A DNA stretch of 64,000 bases from Chitinophagales bacterium (GCA_015655125.1 JAATFP010000061.1:34316-98315); one strand, 5' to 3'. Positions 26,229-35,424 are shown, counted from the first letter of the stretch. Program-made: numbers and translations. The notes: generated from the letters alone by a model not told the origin.

Positions 26229-27041
26229 ATGAGAAAGCTCTTTTTTTTAACAGTACTCCTCTTGTTTTCCGCTGCATCATTTGCACAAAGAAGCAACATG
26301 GAAGAAGTGATGATATTGCAGATGCCAACTGATCCTGGCGCACGCGCATCTTCCGTTGCGTGGCACCCGACGCTCAAAAGATATTACGCTCCAAAATCCG
26401 GCAACGCCGTATATTCAATGGGTATTTTCGACCCGGAAGGGAATCTGATTTCACCGGAAGGATTGCAAACGAACTTCGATATACGTGGTTTTTGGTACAA
26501 TCCTAAACTGAAAACATTTTGTGCCAATGGTTACAACGATGATGGTTGGGTAACGTATAAACTTGATAAAGATGGCATCCCTGCTGATATTACACATGAT
26601 GTAGAGTACATGGCACAGCCAGATGTACATAGCGTTGGCTCGTTTGATGCTAAAAATAATTATGTTTATTTTTTAAAAGGACAAAATGTAATTGCTTACA
26701 ATGCCAGCAAATTTGACGAAGCAAAGAAGATCCGCTTATACATTAATTCCAAAAACAAAGATGCGGCGGAACTGATGGATATTTTATATAGTGAAGATGA
26801 AACGCCGGAAAACGTAAACTATACAACGGTGATATACACCGGCATTCCAAAAGCAGAATTCGCCTTGTTGAACGTGGAAGACAAGACGATAGATTTTTAT
26901 GATATGACGACCGGCTACATAACCAGGATCTCTAAATTACCATCTGATGCACCGGCCGAGACGATGCTCTGTTTTAGTTATGCCAATAACATTTTTTGGT
27001 TGTTTGATCTGGGAAATAAGATGTGGCACGGATACAGATAA
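26229..27041 (+). CDS. secreted protein of unknown function, beta-propeller-like
   Basis: 270 residues. The signal peptide MRKLFFLTVLLLFSAASFA ends at Ala-Gln. The mature part has repeated strands with aromatic and Gly-Asp turns (WHPTLKRYYAPKSGNAVYS, GFWYNPKLKTFCANGYND, DAKNNYVYFLKGQNVIAYN, YANNIFWLFDLGNKMWHGYR), a spacing that suggests a small WD- or NHL-like propeller. I do not recognise a named family. It stands alone, with a 360-base repeat-rich gap after it. Confidence 0.7.
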   Translation: MRKLFFLTVLLLFSAASFAQRSNMEEVMILQMPTDPGARASSVAWHPTLKRYYAPKSGNAVYSMGIFDPEGNLISPEGLQTNFDIRGFWYNPKLKTFCANGYNDDGWVTYKLDKDGIPADITHDVEYMAQPDVHSVGSFDAKNNYVYFLKGQNVIAYNASKFDEAKKIRLYINSKNKDAAELMDILYSEDETPENVNYTTVIYTGIPKAEFALLNVEDKTIDFYDMTTGYITRISKLPSDAPAETMLCFSYANNIFWLFDLGNKMWHGYR

Positions 27042-27058
27042 TTGAAGCGAAATATTTT

Positions 27059-27312
27059 GATCGCAGATTTTTTTCACCTTCGGTGATTTAATTAAGGGAT
27101 TACGCAGATTAGATTTTGCTGCACAAAATTTTAAGCGAAGACATGAGCGAAGATCGTCTGAATCAGGATTTGCAGGATTAAAAAATTTACAGGATACAAA
27201 ATCATTCATTAAAAACTGCACCATTCTTCGCGCTATCCCGCGAAGCGGGATCAAATCTGCGTAATCCCTTAATCAATTTTGCGAAAGCAAAAAAAAGAAA
27301 TCTGCGATAAAA
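27059..27312. repeat. pair of inverted AATCTGCGTAATC repeats with hairpin cores
   Basis: A perfect 20-bp inverted repeat (27091-27110 against 27254-27273, containing aatctgcgtaatccctt) brackets 143 bases. Each arm is flanked by a small hairpin: TCACC/GGTGA (27074-27086), ATCCCGC/GCGGGAT (27235-27251) and TTTTGC/GCAAAA (27277-27292), with further AATCTGCGAT words at the outer ends. This fills most of the 360-base gene-free stretch 27042-27401; I see no gene in it. Confidence 0.75.
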
Positions 27313-27401
27313 AATTCCAGTCACGCCAAGCCAATTAAAATTGCGTCGCTTTCTTTTTGTTTCTATTAAAGGTTTAAATTGCTTTAATAAAACGATTGCG
27401 C

Positions 27402-28451
27402 ATGTCAAAAACAAAAATTGCCGGTATCGGCTATTACGTACCCGAGCAGGTTGTAACCAACAACGACCTCTTGCAATACATGGATACTTCCGATGAATGG
27501 ATCCAGGAGCGCACCGGCATCAAAGAAAGGCGATATGCCCATCGTAGCGAAGAAACCACCACCACCATGGGCGTGGAAGCTGCGAAGGTGGCCATCGAAA
27601 GGGCCGGTATCACAAAAGACGATATCGACTTCATCATATTTGCCACCATCAGCCCTGATTATTATTTTCCGGGATGTGGCGTGTTATTACAACGTGCCAT
27701 GAAAATGAAAGAGATCGGCGCCCTCGATGTTCGCAACCAATGCAGCGGTTTTATATATGCGCTATCGATAGCAGATCAATTCATCAAAACAGGCATGTAC
27801 AAAAATATTTTACTGGTGGCGAGTGAAAAACATTCATTCGGCCTCGACTTCAGCACACGTGGCCGCAATATTTCCGTGATCTTTGGCGACGGCGCGGGCG
27901 CGGTTGTGTTGCAGCCAACCGAAAAGGCAACCCAGGGGATTTTAAGTACACATCTTCACAGCGACGGAGAAAGCGCGGAAATGCTGGCGATGTTCAATCC
28001 CGGAACGCATGCCAATCATTGGGTTCCGGTGCCTGTTGCCGATTTTGACAATGCGCCTGTAGGCGGGATGTTCATGAGTCATGAAATGATCGACAAGGCA
28101 CAGAACTTTCCAAACATGGACGGGCCATCCGTTTTCAAAAAAGCGATCGTCAAATTTCCGGAAGTAATCATGGAAGCTTTGCAGAAAAATAATTTGAATC
28201 CTTCCGATCTGAATTTATTGATCCCGCACCAGGCAAATTTGCGCATCGCGCAATTTGTACAACAAAAATTACAGCTTCGCGACGACCAGGTGTATAATAA
28301 TATTGACAAATATGGCAATACCACAGCGGCGTCTATCCCAATAGCGTTGTGCGAGGCATGGGAGCAGGGAAAAGTAAAAGAAGGTGACCTTGTTTGCCTG
28401 GCAGCGTTTGGAAGTGGTTTTACGTGGGGAAGCGCGTTGTTGCGGTGGTAA
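27402..28451 (+). CDS. 3-oxoacyl-ACP synthase III (KAS III / FabH-like)
   Basis: 349 residues of the thiolase superfamily. The catalytic triad is Cys114 (RNQCSGFIYA), His276 (IPHQANLR) and Asn306 (KYGNTTAAS). It condenses acyl-CoA with malonyl-ACP to start fatty-acid or related chains. The sequence DYYFPGCGVLLQRAM and the lack of neighbouring fatty-acid genes suggest one of several paralogues, not necessarily the housekeeping FabH, so I give no symbol. ATG 27402 is preferred over an in-frame TTG at 27396. Confidence 0.88.
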   Translation: MSKTKIAGIGYYVPEQVVTNNDLLQYMDTSDEWIQERTGIKERRYAHRSEETTTTMGVEAAKVAIERAGITKDDIDFIIFATISPDYYFPGCGVLLQRAMKMKEIGALDVRNQCSGFIYALSIADQFIKTGMYKNILLVASEKHSFGLDFSTRGRNISVIFGDGAGAVVLQPTEKATQGILSTHLHSDGESAEMLAMFNPGTHANHWVPVPVADFDNAPVGGMFMSHEMIDKAQNFPNMDGPSVFKKAIVKFPEVIMEALQKNNLNPSDLNLLIPHQANLRIAQFVQQKLQLRDDQVYNNIDKYGNTTAASIPIALCEAWEQGKVKEGDLVCLAAFGSGFTWGSALLRW

Positions 28452-28517
28452 TATGTAGGGTCAATGGTGAAGTCATCATCGGGTATAATTTAAAGGGTGC
28501 TTTTTTAAAAATCAGCC

Positions 28518-28525
28518 TACTTTTG
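28518..28525 (+). promoter_or_regulatory. -7 box for the lipid kinase gene
   Basis: TACTTTTG is an exact match to TAnnTTTG. No clear -33 TTG lies upstream. It would give a leader of about 40 bases before ATG 28573. Flanking TCAATGGTGA (28461) and TCACCATTGA (28551) form an inverted pair around it. Confidence 0.45.
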
Positions 28526-28572
28526 CCATTCCAAAAATTTCTTGATATTTTCACCATTGACCATTCACAAAA

Positions 28573-29469
28573 ATGCGGCGATTCGTTTATTTCATCAATC
28601 CAATTTCAGGAACAAAGAACAAAGATGTTCTTTTAGAACTTATTAAAAAAAGGACTTCCAAAGAAAACATTCCTTTTGAGATCTTACATACGAATGCCGA
28701 AGGTGATTATATTTACCTGGTTGAAAAGATCAAATACGAAAACATCACTGATGTGATCATTTGCGGCGGTGATGGAACCGTTAACCAGCTGGCCGCATCG
28801 CTTCTCGGCGTTGATGTAAACATTGGCATCATTCCGATGGGTTCCGGAAATGGACTCGCTTTGGCCGCCGGCATACCACGTAATCCCAACAAGGCCCTGG
28901 ATATTATCTTCAAAGGAAATTCTGCATTGATCGACAGTTTTTATATCAATGAAAAATTCAGCTGCATGCTGTGTGGACTCGGCTTCGATGCACAGGTGGC
29001 ACATGATTTTGCGAAACAAAAAAAACGCGGATTGGCTACTTACATAAAACAAACCATCAAAAATTTTGTGAATGCAAAAACATACAATTTCGTTTTAAAA
29101 ATGAACGATGTTACTGTTACCACCGAAGCATTTTTTATCAGCATTGCGAATAGCAACCAGTTTGGAAATAATGTGACGATTGCGCCCAAAGCCAGTATCA
29201 GCGATGGTTTGATAGATATCGTAATCGTAAGCAAAATGAGTAAAATGAAATTGCTGTATACAATTGCCAAACAAATAGCGGCTGGCGAACCGGATATCAG
29301 TCACAGTAAGAAATACAAACCCGAAGATATTTATTATTACCAGGCTAAGAAAATCAGTATTGAAAACCCTGATAAGGCGCCGTTTCACATCGATGGCGAT
29401 CCTGCAACAACTTCAAAAAGTTTCGAGATACGCGTAGTGGAAAAAGCATTTCGATTATTACAACCTTAA
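28573..29469 (+). CDS. YegS/diacylglycerol-kinase-family lipid kinase
   Basis: 298 residues. The nucleotide-binding motif GGDGTVNQ starts at residue 65, and GSGNGLALAAG at 90-100 matches the family signature GTxNDxA in variant form. The C-terminal beta-sandwich ends with PFHIDGDPA, typical of the DAGK catalytic family. It would phosphorylate a lipid such as diacylglycerol; the substrate cannot be read off. Its stop overlaps that of the convergent patatin gene by 4 bases. Confidence 0.88.
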   Translation: MRRFVYFINPISGTKNKDVLLELIKKRTSKENIPFEILHTNAEGDYIYLVEKIKYENITDVIICGGDGTVNQLAASLLGVDVNIGIIPMGSGNGLALAAGIPRNPNKALDIIFKGNSALIDSFYINEKFSCMLCGLGFDAQVAHDFAKQKKRGLATYIKQTIKNFVNAKTYNFVLKMNDVTVTTEAFFISIANSNQFGNNVTIAPKASISDGLIDIVIVSKMSKMKLLYTIAKQIAAGEPDISHSKKYKPEDIYYYQAKKISIENPDKAPFHIDGDPATTSKSFEIRVVEKAFRLLQP

Positions 29470-31685
29470 TTACCGATCAATGCTGCCACCTGCTTCAGTG
29501 CACCGGAATTCATCGCATTGCTGAAAGATTCTTTTACGTCGCGCTTTTCGCCATGTGTCAAATGAAAATTGAGTGCCGCTGTTTTTTCCTCTTTTTCGGG
29601 TAAATACATGATCATGATCTTATGCAATCCGGAATCTCCGGAAGTTTTATAATAACTGAACTGATCCGTTTGAAAATAATCCTGCAATTTGAACCAATTG
29701 TGTTGAAGCATCGTAGCTGGCGTTACGATCATATCGGTTACAGATTTTGTTTCAAAAGGTTGTATCCAGTTGTCATTCGTCCGGTCGCGTATCTGTAAGA
29801 TCAAAACCCCACTTGTATTTTCCTTTATCCAGTCGCGAAAATTATCCATAAACCGCAAAGTTGTTTCCTGTCCATAGTTGTCGCGTAAACCCGCGTCCAT
29901 TACATCTATCACGGGCATACTCGGCAACCATACATTTGGCAGCACATATGGAAAAGTGGCGTTCATCCTCAATGCAGTGAGTACGCGGAGATTCATCGGC
30001 CCCTGGTTTTTAAAAAGACTTGCAAAGTCAACTGCATCCGGACTTGCAGTGGAATCATTCTGATACGCTTGCGCTTTCATCATGAAGCGCAGCGGCTGCG
30101 TACTTACCATCATCTTACGACCATCGCTTTTGATAACGGAGTTGAAAATGATCAGTGGAACCTTTCCGGAAGTTTCATCATTTACGAGATCCTTCATTTG
30201 TATATCGAGCAATCCTTCGGTATTGTAGCCCAGTTTTTTTTCGAAAGCATAGCCGCGATCTTTTGCATAGCTGAATTTCCCAACAGAAAACTTTTGCGTT
30301 GGTGTTAACAGGTCGCGTGCCATCAAGGATGTAAAAACAGGATTTAACAGATCGCCGGCTATGCGGTCGGTGTAAACAGGATCGTGAAGGTTGATATGGC
30401 GCCCGTGCAATTTATTGCGATACAGCTCGCGATAGTAAGTTGCCGCCAGCATTCCGCCGCTGGCGCCGCTGATGAGAAAGGTTTGCTGCATCAATTTTCC
30501 GTTCGTTGCGCTGTCGATCTGCTGTAATGCGTTCATCACAAATGCTGCGCTGCGCAATCCGCCGCCACTCACGTTGATGAAGATCATCAAAGGCTTTTCC
30601 CCCGATTGATTTTTCTTCCAATTGTTAAGCACCTTAATCATATTGGCCTTGTCGGCTTCGATCCCGGAAGGGCTGCTTAGTTGCAGCAAAGAATTTTTAT
30701 CATACACGGGGCGGCTTTCCTTATTTACATAATCAAGTCCATAAGCCTTGTTTCTCGGATCAATGATTTCTTTTTTATAGAGATAATTGATCGCAAATAA
30801 AAAAACGATTGCCGCCGGTAAGCTCCAGCTTTCAAGAAAGTAAGACAGCGCGCCGATGAGGGCGATCATCAACCCGAAAAAGACAAGGATGCTTGCGGCG
30901 GCAGGCATTTCAAACGCACGATGATCCAGAAAAAAACCTACTGTTGAAAGAAATACGAATGCCAGTAAGATACTGGCGATTGCGGCAAGATGGTGTCGTT
31001 TAAAAACCGTATCAATAAAGGCCTGTCGGTAATGATTTACGGGCCGCACTTTGTTGATCCCAAGTGTGGCATTGAGATAATATCTCACTTTGAGTCCAAA
31101 TTCAGCTGATTGCATTTCTTTTTGACCGTACGTTTTTTTAAACAGCTCCGGGTTGCTGATGATGGGCGCCATTGTGCGTTCGATCGTTTTGCCGGCACCG
31201 AAAAAATATCCGAAGGATACGATCACCAGTGAAGCGAAGCCGAGCATGATGCCGAATATCTCAATGGAAATATCTTTGCCCGTCATCAGTTCTTTGGCGC
31301 TGTTGAAATGGTAGAGCTTTATGAAATAAAATACCAGGAATATCAGCGGCAGGATCGCGTTGTTGATACAATATTTTAAGAATGGATTGGAAGTAGCTGC
31401 CAGAAATTTGAACCGCTTGCTATGCAGGATGAAAGTGGTGATGTTCCAGCTCATCATGTAAATGCCAAGGGCTACGCCAACGATGACGGCGCTTACGATA
31501 TTCACCTTGCCCAGGTATTCCGGCGAAAAAAACAAGGCGTCGGCACCGAAAGTTTTCATAAAAACGCTTGAAATGGTACTGAACAAAACGTACCAAAAAA
31601 CAAGCAGTATCTGGTATTTTCTAAAATGAAGGATGAAAAGCTGGATGGGGAGAGAGAAGTAAATATTTTTTAGTAGCAACCGCAT
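29466..31685 (-). CDS. membrane-anchored patatin-like phospholipase
   Basis: 739 residues in two parts. Residues 1-300 hold about seven hydrophobic segments. From about 365 a patatin domain follows: oxyanion loop NVSGGGLRSA (371-380), nucleophile Ser409 in GASGG, and catalytic Asp597 in MDAGLRDNYG, completing a Ser-Asp dyad. It probably hydrolyses acyl lipids at the membrane. The large N-terminal membrane module is unusual for patatins. A 14-bp tandem repeat (2 x 7 x 2) abuts the start codon. The convergent lipid kinase next to it may hint at a shared lipid theme (inference). Confidence 0.82.
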   Translation of the reverse strand: MRLLLKNIYFSLPIQLFILHFRKYQILLVFWYVLFSTISSVFMKTFGADALFFSPEYLGKVNIVSAVIVGVALGIYMMSWNITTFILHSKRFKFLAATSNPFLKYCINNAILPLIFLVFYFIKLYHFNSAKELMTGKDISIEIFGIMLGFASLVIVSFGYFFGAGKTIERTMAPIISNPELFKKTYGQKEMQSAEFGLKVRYYLNATLGINKVRPVNHYRQAFIDTVFKRHHLAAIASILLAFVFLSTVGFFLDHRAFEMPAAASILVFFGLMIALIGALSYFLESWSLPAAIVFLFAINYLYKKEIIDPRNKAYGLDYVNKESRPVYDKNSLLQLSSPSGIEADKANMIKVLNNWKKNQSGEKPLMIFINVSGGGLRSAAFVMNALQQIDSATNGKLMQQTFLISGASGGMLAATYYRELYRNKLHGRHINLHDPVYTDRIAGDLLNPVFTSLMARDLLTPTQKFSVGKFSYAKDRGYAFEKKLGYNTEGLLDIQMKDLVNDETSGKVPLIIFNSVIKSDGRKMMVSTQPLRFMMKAQAYQNDSTASPDAVDFASLFKNQGPMNLRVLTALRMNATFPYVLPNVWLPSMPVIDVMDAGLRDNYGQETTLRFMDNFRDWIKENTSGVLILQIRDRTNDNWIQPFETKSVTDMIVTPATMLQHNWFKLQDYFQTDQFSYYKTSGDSGLHKIMIMYLPEKEEKTAALNFHLTHGEKRDVKESFSNAMNSGALKQVAALIGN

Positions 31686-31712
31686 TTATAATGGATAATT
31701 TTATAATGGATA
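31685..31712. repeat. tandem 14-mer (two copies) at the patatin start
   Basis: tttataatggataa and tttataatggatat follow one another directly upstream of the patatin gene start on the minus strand. The same words appear as ataattttataatggataat after the Cys/Met enzyme gene at about 56604. A period of 14 is twice the 7-base period of the other arrays. Confidence 0.55.
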
Positions 31713-31790
31713 TTTTATTTAAATCATACCAGATTGAAGATTGCTTTTACAACAATGTATTAAAGGTATTATCAATTATCCATTTTTCAA

Positions 31791-32717
31791 TTATCCATTC
31801 AGCAGGCTCGTTTTCGTTTGAAACAACACCGAAAATAATTGTGTGATCACAAAAGTTGCGAGCAACAAATGTATCGGTTGAGCCACCGCCGGCATATCGG
31901 CATATACCAATACAATTCCAACGATCATGCTGAGTAAAATATTGGCGGTTATTAAAAACATTTTTTTGCGTACCAATAAATTTTTATTGCAATAAAATGC
32001 CATTGCCAAAGTAACTGCCAGTACCGTCCAGGAAAAAGTGCGGTGGACCAGGAAGGCAACCGGCTGATCGGCTAGCCAGGCTTCTCTTTGCTGGTATTCC
32101 AAATGTTTGGAAATATCATCCACATACATCCTCACCATCGTGCCGAAAACGCTTTGAATAGCCACCAGCACGAGCAACACGACAAAACAATTGCGCAGTT
32201 TTTGATCAATGTGGATGACTCCAATTCTGTTTTTTAAAGCCAGCCAGGCGCCTAGTTGCAGTTGTATCAAAATAACCGCAAATAACAAATGAACGGAAAT
32301 ACTAAGATGGGCAAGGTTCTTTTTTACTACAATGGCTCCAAACAATCCCGTTAAAATAACGGTTACCAAAAACCCAAGAGCGAATTGAAAAGCTGCCCGC
32401 TTTTCTTTGCGGCAACGAAACAATGCTATCAGTTGTATGATGGCAAAAACACCGAGTAAAGCGCCAGCGAGGCGGTTAAAATATTCTATCCAGGTATGAT
32501 AAACATTGAAGGTATGATCGATGTCTTGCTTGCTGAGATATTTTTCAAAATCTGCCGGGAGTTCCGATGCGTTGGTGGGCGGTATCCACCTGCCGAAGCA
32601 GCGTGGCCAGTCGGGACAGCCCATACCACTTTGCGTTGTACGTACAACACCGCCGGCGATGATCACAAAAAAAGTTAATATGAAAGTGGCAAGCACCCAG
32701 GTTTTGGCAGTACGCAT
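31791..32717 (-). CDS. ctaA: heme A synthase
   Basis: 308 residues with eight membrane helices. It starts with TWVLATFILTFFVIIAGGVV followed by RTTQSGMGCPDWPRCFGRW. Cys34 and Cys40 lie in the first outer loop, where CtaA carries a functional cysteine pair. His74 in VYHTWIEYFNRLAG and later HLSISVHLL and VHRTF histidines fit the heme ligands. It converts heme O to heme A for cytochrome oxidase. No cytochrome oxidase genes are adjacent. The -7 box TAACTTTG lies 17 bases upstream of its start. Confidence 0.92.
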   Translation of the reverse strand: MRTAKTWVLATFILTFFVIIAGGVVRTTQSGMGCPDWPRCFGRWIPPTNASELPADFEKYLSKQDIDHTFNVYHTWIEYFNRLAGALLGVFAIIQLIALFRCRKEKRAAFQFALGFLVTVILTGLFGAIVVKKNLAHLSISVHLLFAVILIQLQLGAWLALKNRIGVIHIDQKLRNCFVVLLVLVAIQSVFGTMVRMYVDDISKHLEYQQREAWLADQPVAFLVHRTFSWTVLAVTLAMAFYCNKNLLVRKKMFLITANILLSMIVGIVLVYADMPAVAQPIHLLLATFVITQLFSVLFQTKTSLLNG

Positions 32718-32733
32718 GTTGATAAAATTGCCG

Positions 32734-32741
32734 CAAAGTTA
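32734..32741 (-). promoter_or_regulatory. -7 box for ctaA
   Basis: On the minus strand the sequence reads TAACTTTG, an exact TAnnTTTG. It lies within the 63-base gap shared with divergent rnhB, for which GATATTTG at 32766-32773 is one mismatch from consensus. Confidence 0.45.
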
Positions 32742-32780
32742 GTAAAGCTGTCACTGATTTTATTAGATATTTGCGTAGCA

Positions 32781-33386
32781 ATGCTGGAGCCTTATTTTTA
32801 TAAAACCAAGATCGAAGCCGGCCTGGATGAAGCCGGGCGCGGCTGCTATGCCGGCCCTGTATTTGCCGCTGCGGTGATCCTTCCTAAAAATTTTCATCAT
32901 CCGCTCCTGAACGACAGCAAGCAATTATCCGAAAAAGAGCGGGATATTTTAAGACCCATTATTGAAAAGGAAAGCATTCATTACGGTGTAGCTTCGGTTG
33001 ACAATGAAGAAATCGACGTCATAAATATTTTGCAGGCATCTTTTAAGGCCATGCATCTCGCACTGGAAAAATTATCTGTGGTGCCACAATTATTACTGGT
33101 AGACGGCAATCGTTTCAAACCTTACAAAGACATTCCGCACCGCTGTTTGATACAGGGTGATGGTCGGTATGCCTCAATTGCAGCAGCAAGCGTGCTTGCA
33201 AAAACTTACCGCGACGAACACATGCTCCGGTTGCACAAAGAATATTCGCACTATGGCTGGGACACAAACAAAGGCTATGGTACCGCTGTTCACCGCAGAG
33301 CCATCAAGAATTCCGGCCTTTGTAAGTATCACCGCAAAAGCTTTAATATTCTGGATACACAGGCGAGCCTGGAGTTCAGTGATTAA
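32781..33386 (+). CDS. rnhB: ribonuclease HII
   Basis: 201 residues. It cleaves the RNA strand of RNA-DNA hybrids and removes misincorporated ribonucleotides. The four acidic residues are Asp16 and Glu17 (GLDEAGRGCYAGP), Asp108 (LLVDGNRFK) and Asp127 (GDGRYASIAAASVLAK), all at canonical positions. The GYGTAVHRRAIKN segment is as in bacterial RNase HII. It is divergent from ctaA. Confidence 0.95.
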   Translation: MLEPYFYKTKIEAGLDEAGRGCYAGPVFAAAVILPKNFHHPLLNDSKQLSEKERDILRPIIEKESIHYGVASVDNEEIDVINILQASFKAMHLALEKLSVVPQLLLVDGNRFKPYKDIPHRCLIQGDGRYASIAAASVLAKTYRDEHMLRLHKEYSHYGWDTNKGYGTAVHRRAIKNSGLCKYHRKSFNILDTQASLEFSD

Positions 33387-33412
33387 TTTTTTAATTTATA
33401 ATTAAAGCAGGG

Positions 33413-34381
33413 CTATTGTTGTTGCTGCATCATTTCCATGTGACGCTGATAAGAGTTTAAGCTGTTTTTTTCGGGTTGAACCGTTGCGGCTGGCTGTGGT
33501 GTTAGAACCGTTGGCAATTCTTTTGACAGGGCACCGTCTTCATACGCAACGGATACGCCTACTTCCAGTGTTTGTTTGGCAGTTCCTTTATAGGTTCCTC
33601 TTACGGGCGAGCAATCGCTGAAATTTCTGCCGATGGCAAGCCGCACATGAAGATCGGTAACCACGCAATTATTGGTAGGGTCAAAACCCAGCCAGCCATA
33701 AAAAGGGATATATGCTTCCACCCATGCATGCGTGGCGCCTTCGCCGCGAAGGCCTGCATCTTTCGGGCAAACATATCCACTTACATAGCGTGCCGGAATA
33801 TTTAATATGCGCAACATCACTAAGAGGATATGCGCAAAGTCCTGGCACACGCCGGCTTTCAATGTCCATATCTCTTCGAGCGTTGTTTCTACACTGGTAA
33901 TGCCCTGGATATATTTGAAATTGGTATAAACGTACTCGGTAAGCTGTTGCGCAGCAAGATAAACGGACACAACATTGTAAAAACCACTATCGGCAATACG
34001 TTTCACCTCATCGAGGGCAGTGAAATTTTCCTGTTTTAAAAAATCGATGAAGGCGCCGTCGCATTTAAGTTCGTGAACGGCTTCCCATTGAATGGCCGGC
34101 GATTCTTTGTCTTCCGGATAAGGACGCTGTTTGGTGATCACTTCCACTTTTGATTCGATGCGCAATTCGCGGTGCGGCGCAATATTCATAAAGGAGCCGG
34201 CGCGGTTGCCATAATAATCTCTGTAAATATCTACGTTCGGATCACCGGAAATAACCAGCTGCTGCTGTACCAGTTCCTGTAATTCATCTTTTATAGGAAA
34301 TAATAGAATATGGTTGGCACTGTCGGTCACAGGTTCTTCGTAGGTGTATTTTGTAACGTGCTGAATAATAAAACGAGGCAT
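33413..34381 (-). CDS. transglutaminase-like domain protein
   Basis: 322 residues. An N-terminal beta domain (VTKYTYEEPVTDSANHILLF) precedes a transglutaminase core with Cys179 (AGVCQDFAHI), His218 (GATHAWVEAY) and Asp234 (GFDPTNN). Such proteins are thought to be cysteine proteases or amide-forming enzymes. The C-terminal tail after about residue 290 is proline- and glutamine-rich. It is third in the module with the alpha-E and ATP-grasp proteins, a combination predicted from comparative genomics to form and process a peptide-like tag or small peptide. The chemistry is not established. Confidence 0.85.
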   Translation of the reverse strand: MPRFIIQHVTKYTYEEPVTDSANHILLFPIKDELQELVQQQLVISGDPNVDIYRDYYGNRAGSFMNIAPHRELRIESKVEVITKQRPYPEDKESPAIQWEAVHELKCDGAFIDFLKQENFTALDEVKRIADSGFYNVVSVYLAAQQLTEYVYTNFKYIQGITSVETTLEEIWTLKAGVCQDFAHILLVMLRILNIPARYVSGYVCPKDAGLRGEGATHAWVEAYIPFYGWLGFDPTNNCVVTDLHVRLAIGRNFSDCSPVRGTYKGTAKQTLEVGVSVAYEDGALSKELPTVLTPQPAATVQPEKNSLNSYQRHMEMMQQQQ

Positions 34382-34397
34382 GTAAATAGAATCAGGG

Positions 34398-35330
34398 TTA
34401 AGAAAAATAATTTTTTGTAAGCGTATTTCCGATCTCCACTAATCCGGCTCTTGTTTCGTAAAGATACTGATGCAATCCTTCGTGCATGATGGAAACGGGC
34501 GTTGAAAATTTGATGCGGCTCTTCAGCTTTCCGATAATGAAATTAAGATGATCGAACGCCGCATTGTTGCGGTCGCCGCGCAGGCGCTCAAAGTACCGGT
34601 GCAGCTGGTTTACAGAATAGATCACAGATCTCGGAAAATCTTCGCTCAGCACGATCTGTTCCACCACATTCTTTGCTTCGAAGCCGCCGCGGTAGGTGCG
34701 CAGGTACAATTCGTAACCGGAAATGGACAGCAGCATATATTTCCAGTAGGTAGTATCCGAAGGTGCGTCGATGTCACGCGCATTGAGCACGCTGAATTTT
34801 ACATCAAGGATATCCGTTGTCTGAATGGCGCGTTCGAGAAATTTTCCAATGTTGATGAAAGAGTTTCCTTCACCACGCGCCATGGTTACGTCCGTTGTGC
34901 CTACATACACCAATCCTTGTTTGATAAGGATATCAAGGATGGTAATGGGGTCTTCTTTAAGCAGCAACGGGGCGAGTTTTTCATCGCGGACGGTGTGATA
35001 AAAATCGTTGAGGCATTGCCACATTTCCTTCGTAATATGATCCTGCACGCTCCGCGCATTTTCCCGTGCCTGCGTAACGATGTTGAGGACCGAATTCGGA
35101 TTCTCTTTGTCGGTCACCATGTAGATCAGCACGCCGCGGGTATTGTGTTGCAGCATGGCTATCTTATCATCTTCCAGGTACGTGAAGATCTTCAGCACCG
35201 GTCGCCAGCTGAACTCCTGCACATCGTCCTGCGACGATGCGTAATTGATCTTCAGCATGCGGAGGATGCCGTCGGCACGTTCTACATAACGGCTCATCCA
35301 GAATAAACTATCGGCAACTCTACTCAGCAT
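34398..35330 (-). CDS. alpha-E domain protein (DUF403)
   Basis: 310 residues, almost fully alpha-helical. It begins MLSRVADSLFWMSRYVERAD, the family's signature first helix. Helices with conserved Glu, Arg and His follow (FLERAIQTTDILD, DFPRSVIYSVNQLHRYF). The function is unknown; the domain nearly always lies beside a circularly permuted ATP-grasp enzyme and a transglutaminase, as here. It ends 16 bases before the transglutaminase gene starts. The gap to the ATP-grasp gene holds the 12-unit 7-bp array and a perfect palindrome. Confidence 0.88.
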   Translation of the reverse strand: MLSRVADSLFWMSRYVERADGILRMLKINYASSQDDVQEFSWRPVLKIFTYLEDDKIAMLQHNTRGVLIYMVTDKENPNSVLNIVTQARENARSVQDHITKEMWQCLNDFYHTVRDEKLAPLLLKEDPITILDILIKQGLVYVGTTDVTMARGEGNSFINIGKFLERAIQTTDILDVKFSVLNARDIDAPSDTTYWKYMLLSISGYELYLRTYRGGFEAKNVVEQIVLSEDFPRSVIYSVNQLHRYFERLRGDRNNAAFDHLNFIIGKLKSRIKFSTPVSIMHEGLHQYLYETRAGLVEIGNTLTKNYFS

Positions 35331-35340
35331 AATTTAAGTA

Positions 35341-35424
35341 TTAGGTTTTAGGTGTAAGCCGTCGGTCGTCAGCCATCAACTGTTGACTATAAGCCATCAA
35401 CTATCGGCTGTCAACCATTAACTG
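35341..35424. repeat. heptanucleotide-periodic array (12 units)
   Basis: Twelve consecutive 7-base units starting ttaggtt, ttaggtg, taagccg, tcggtcg, tcagcca, tcaactg and ending tcaacca, ttaactg. Position 1 is always T, and positions 3 and 5 are biased to purine and C/G. No two neighbouring units are identical, so the period is kept while the words drift. It is the longest array in the window and is directly followed by the palindrome at 35429-35478. Confidence 0.75.

Noticed and set aside
34548..35306. A 252-codon open frame antisense to the alpha-E gene
   Set aside because: The alpha-E frame has a clear family match and operon context; the antisense product is unlike any protein I recognise.
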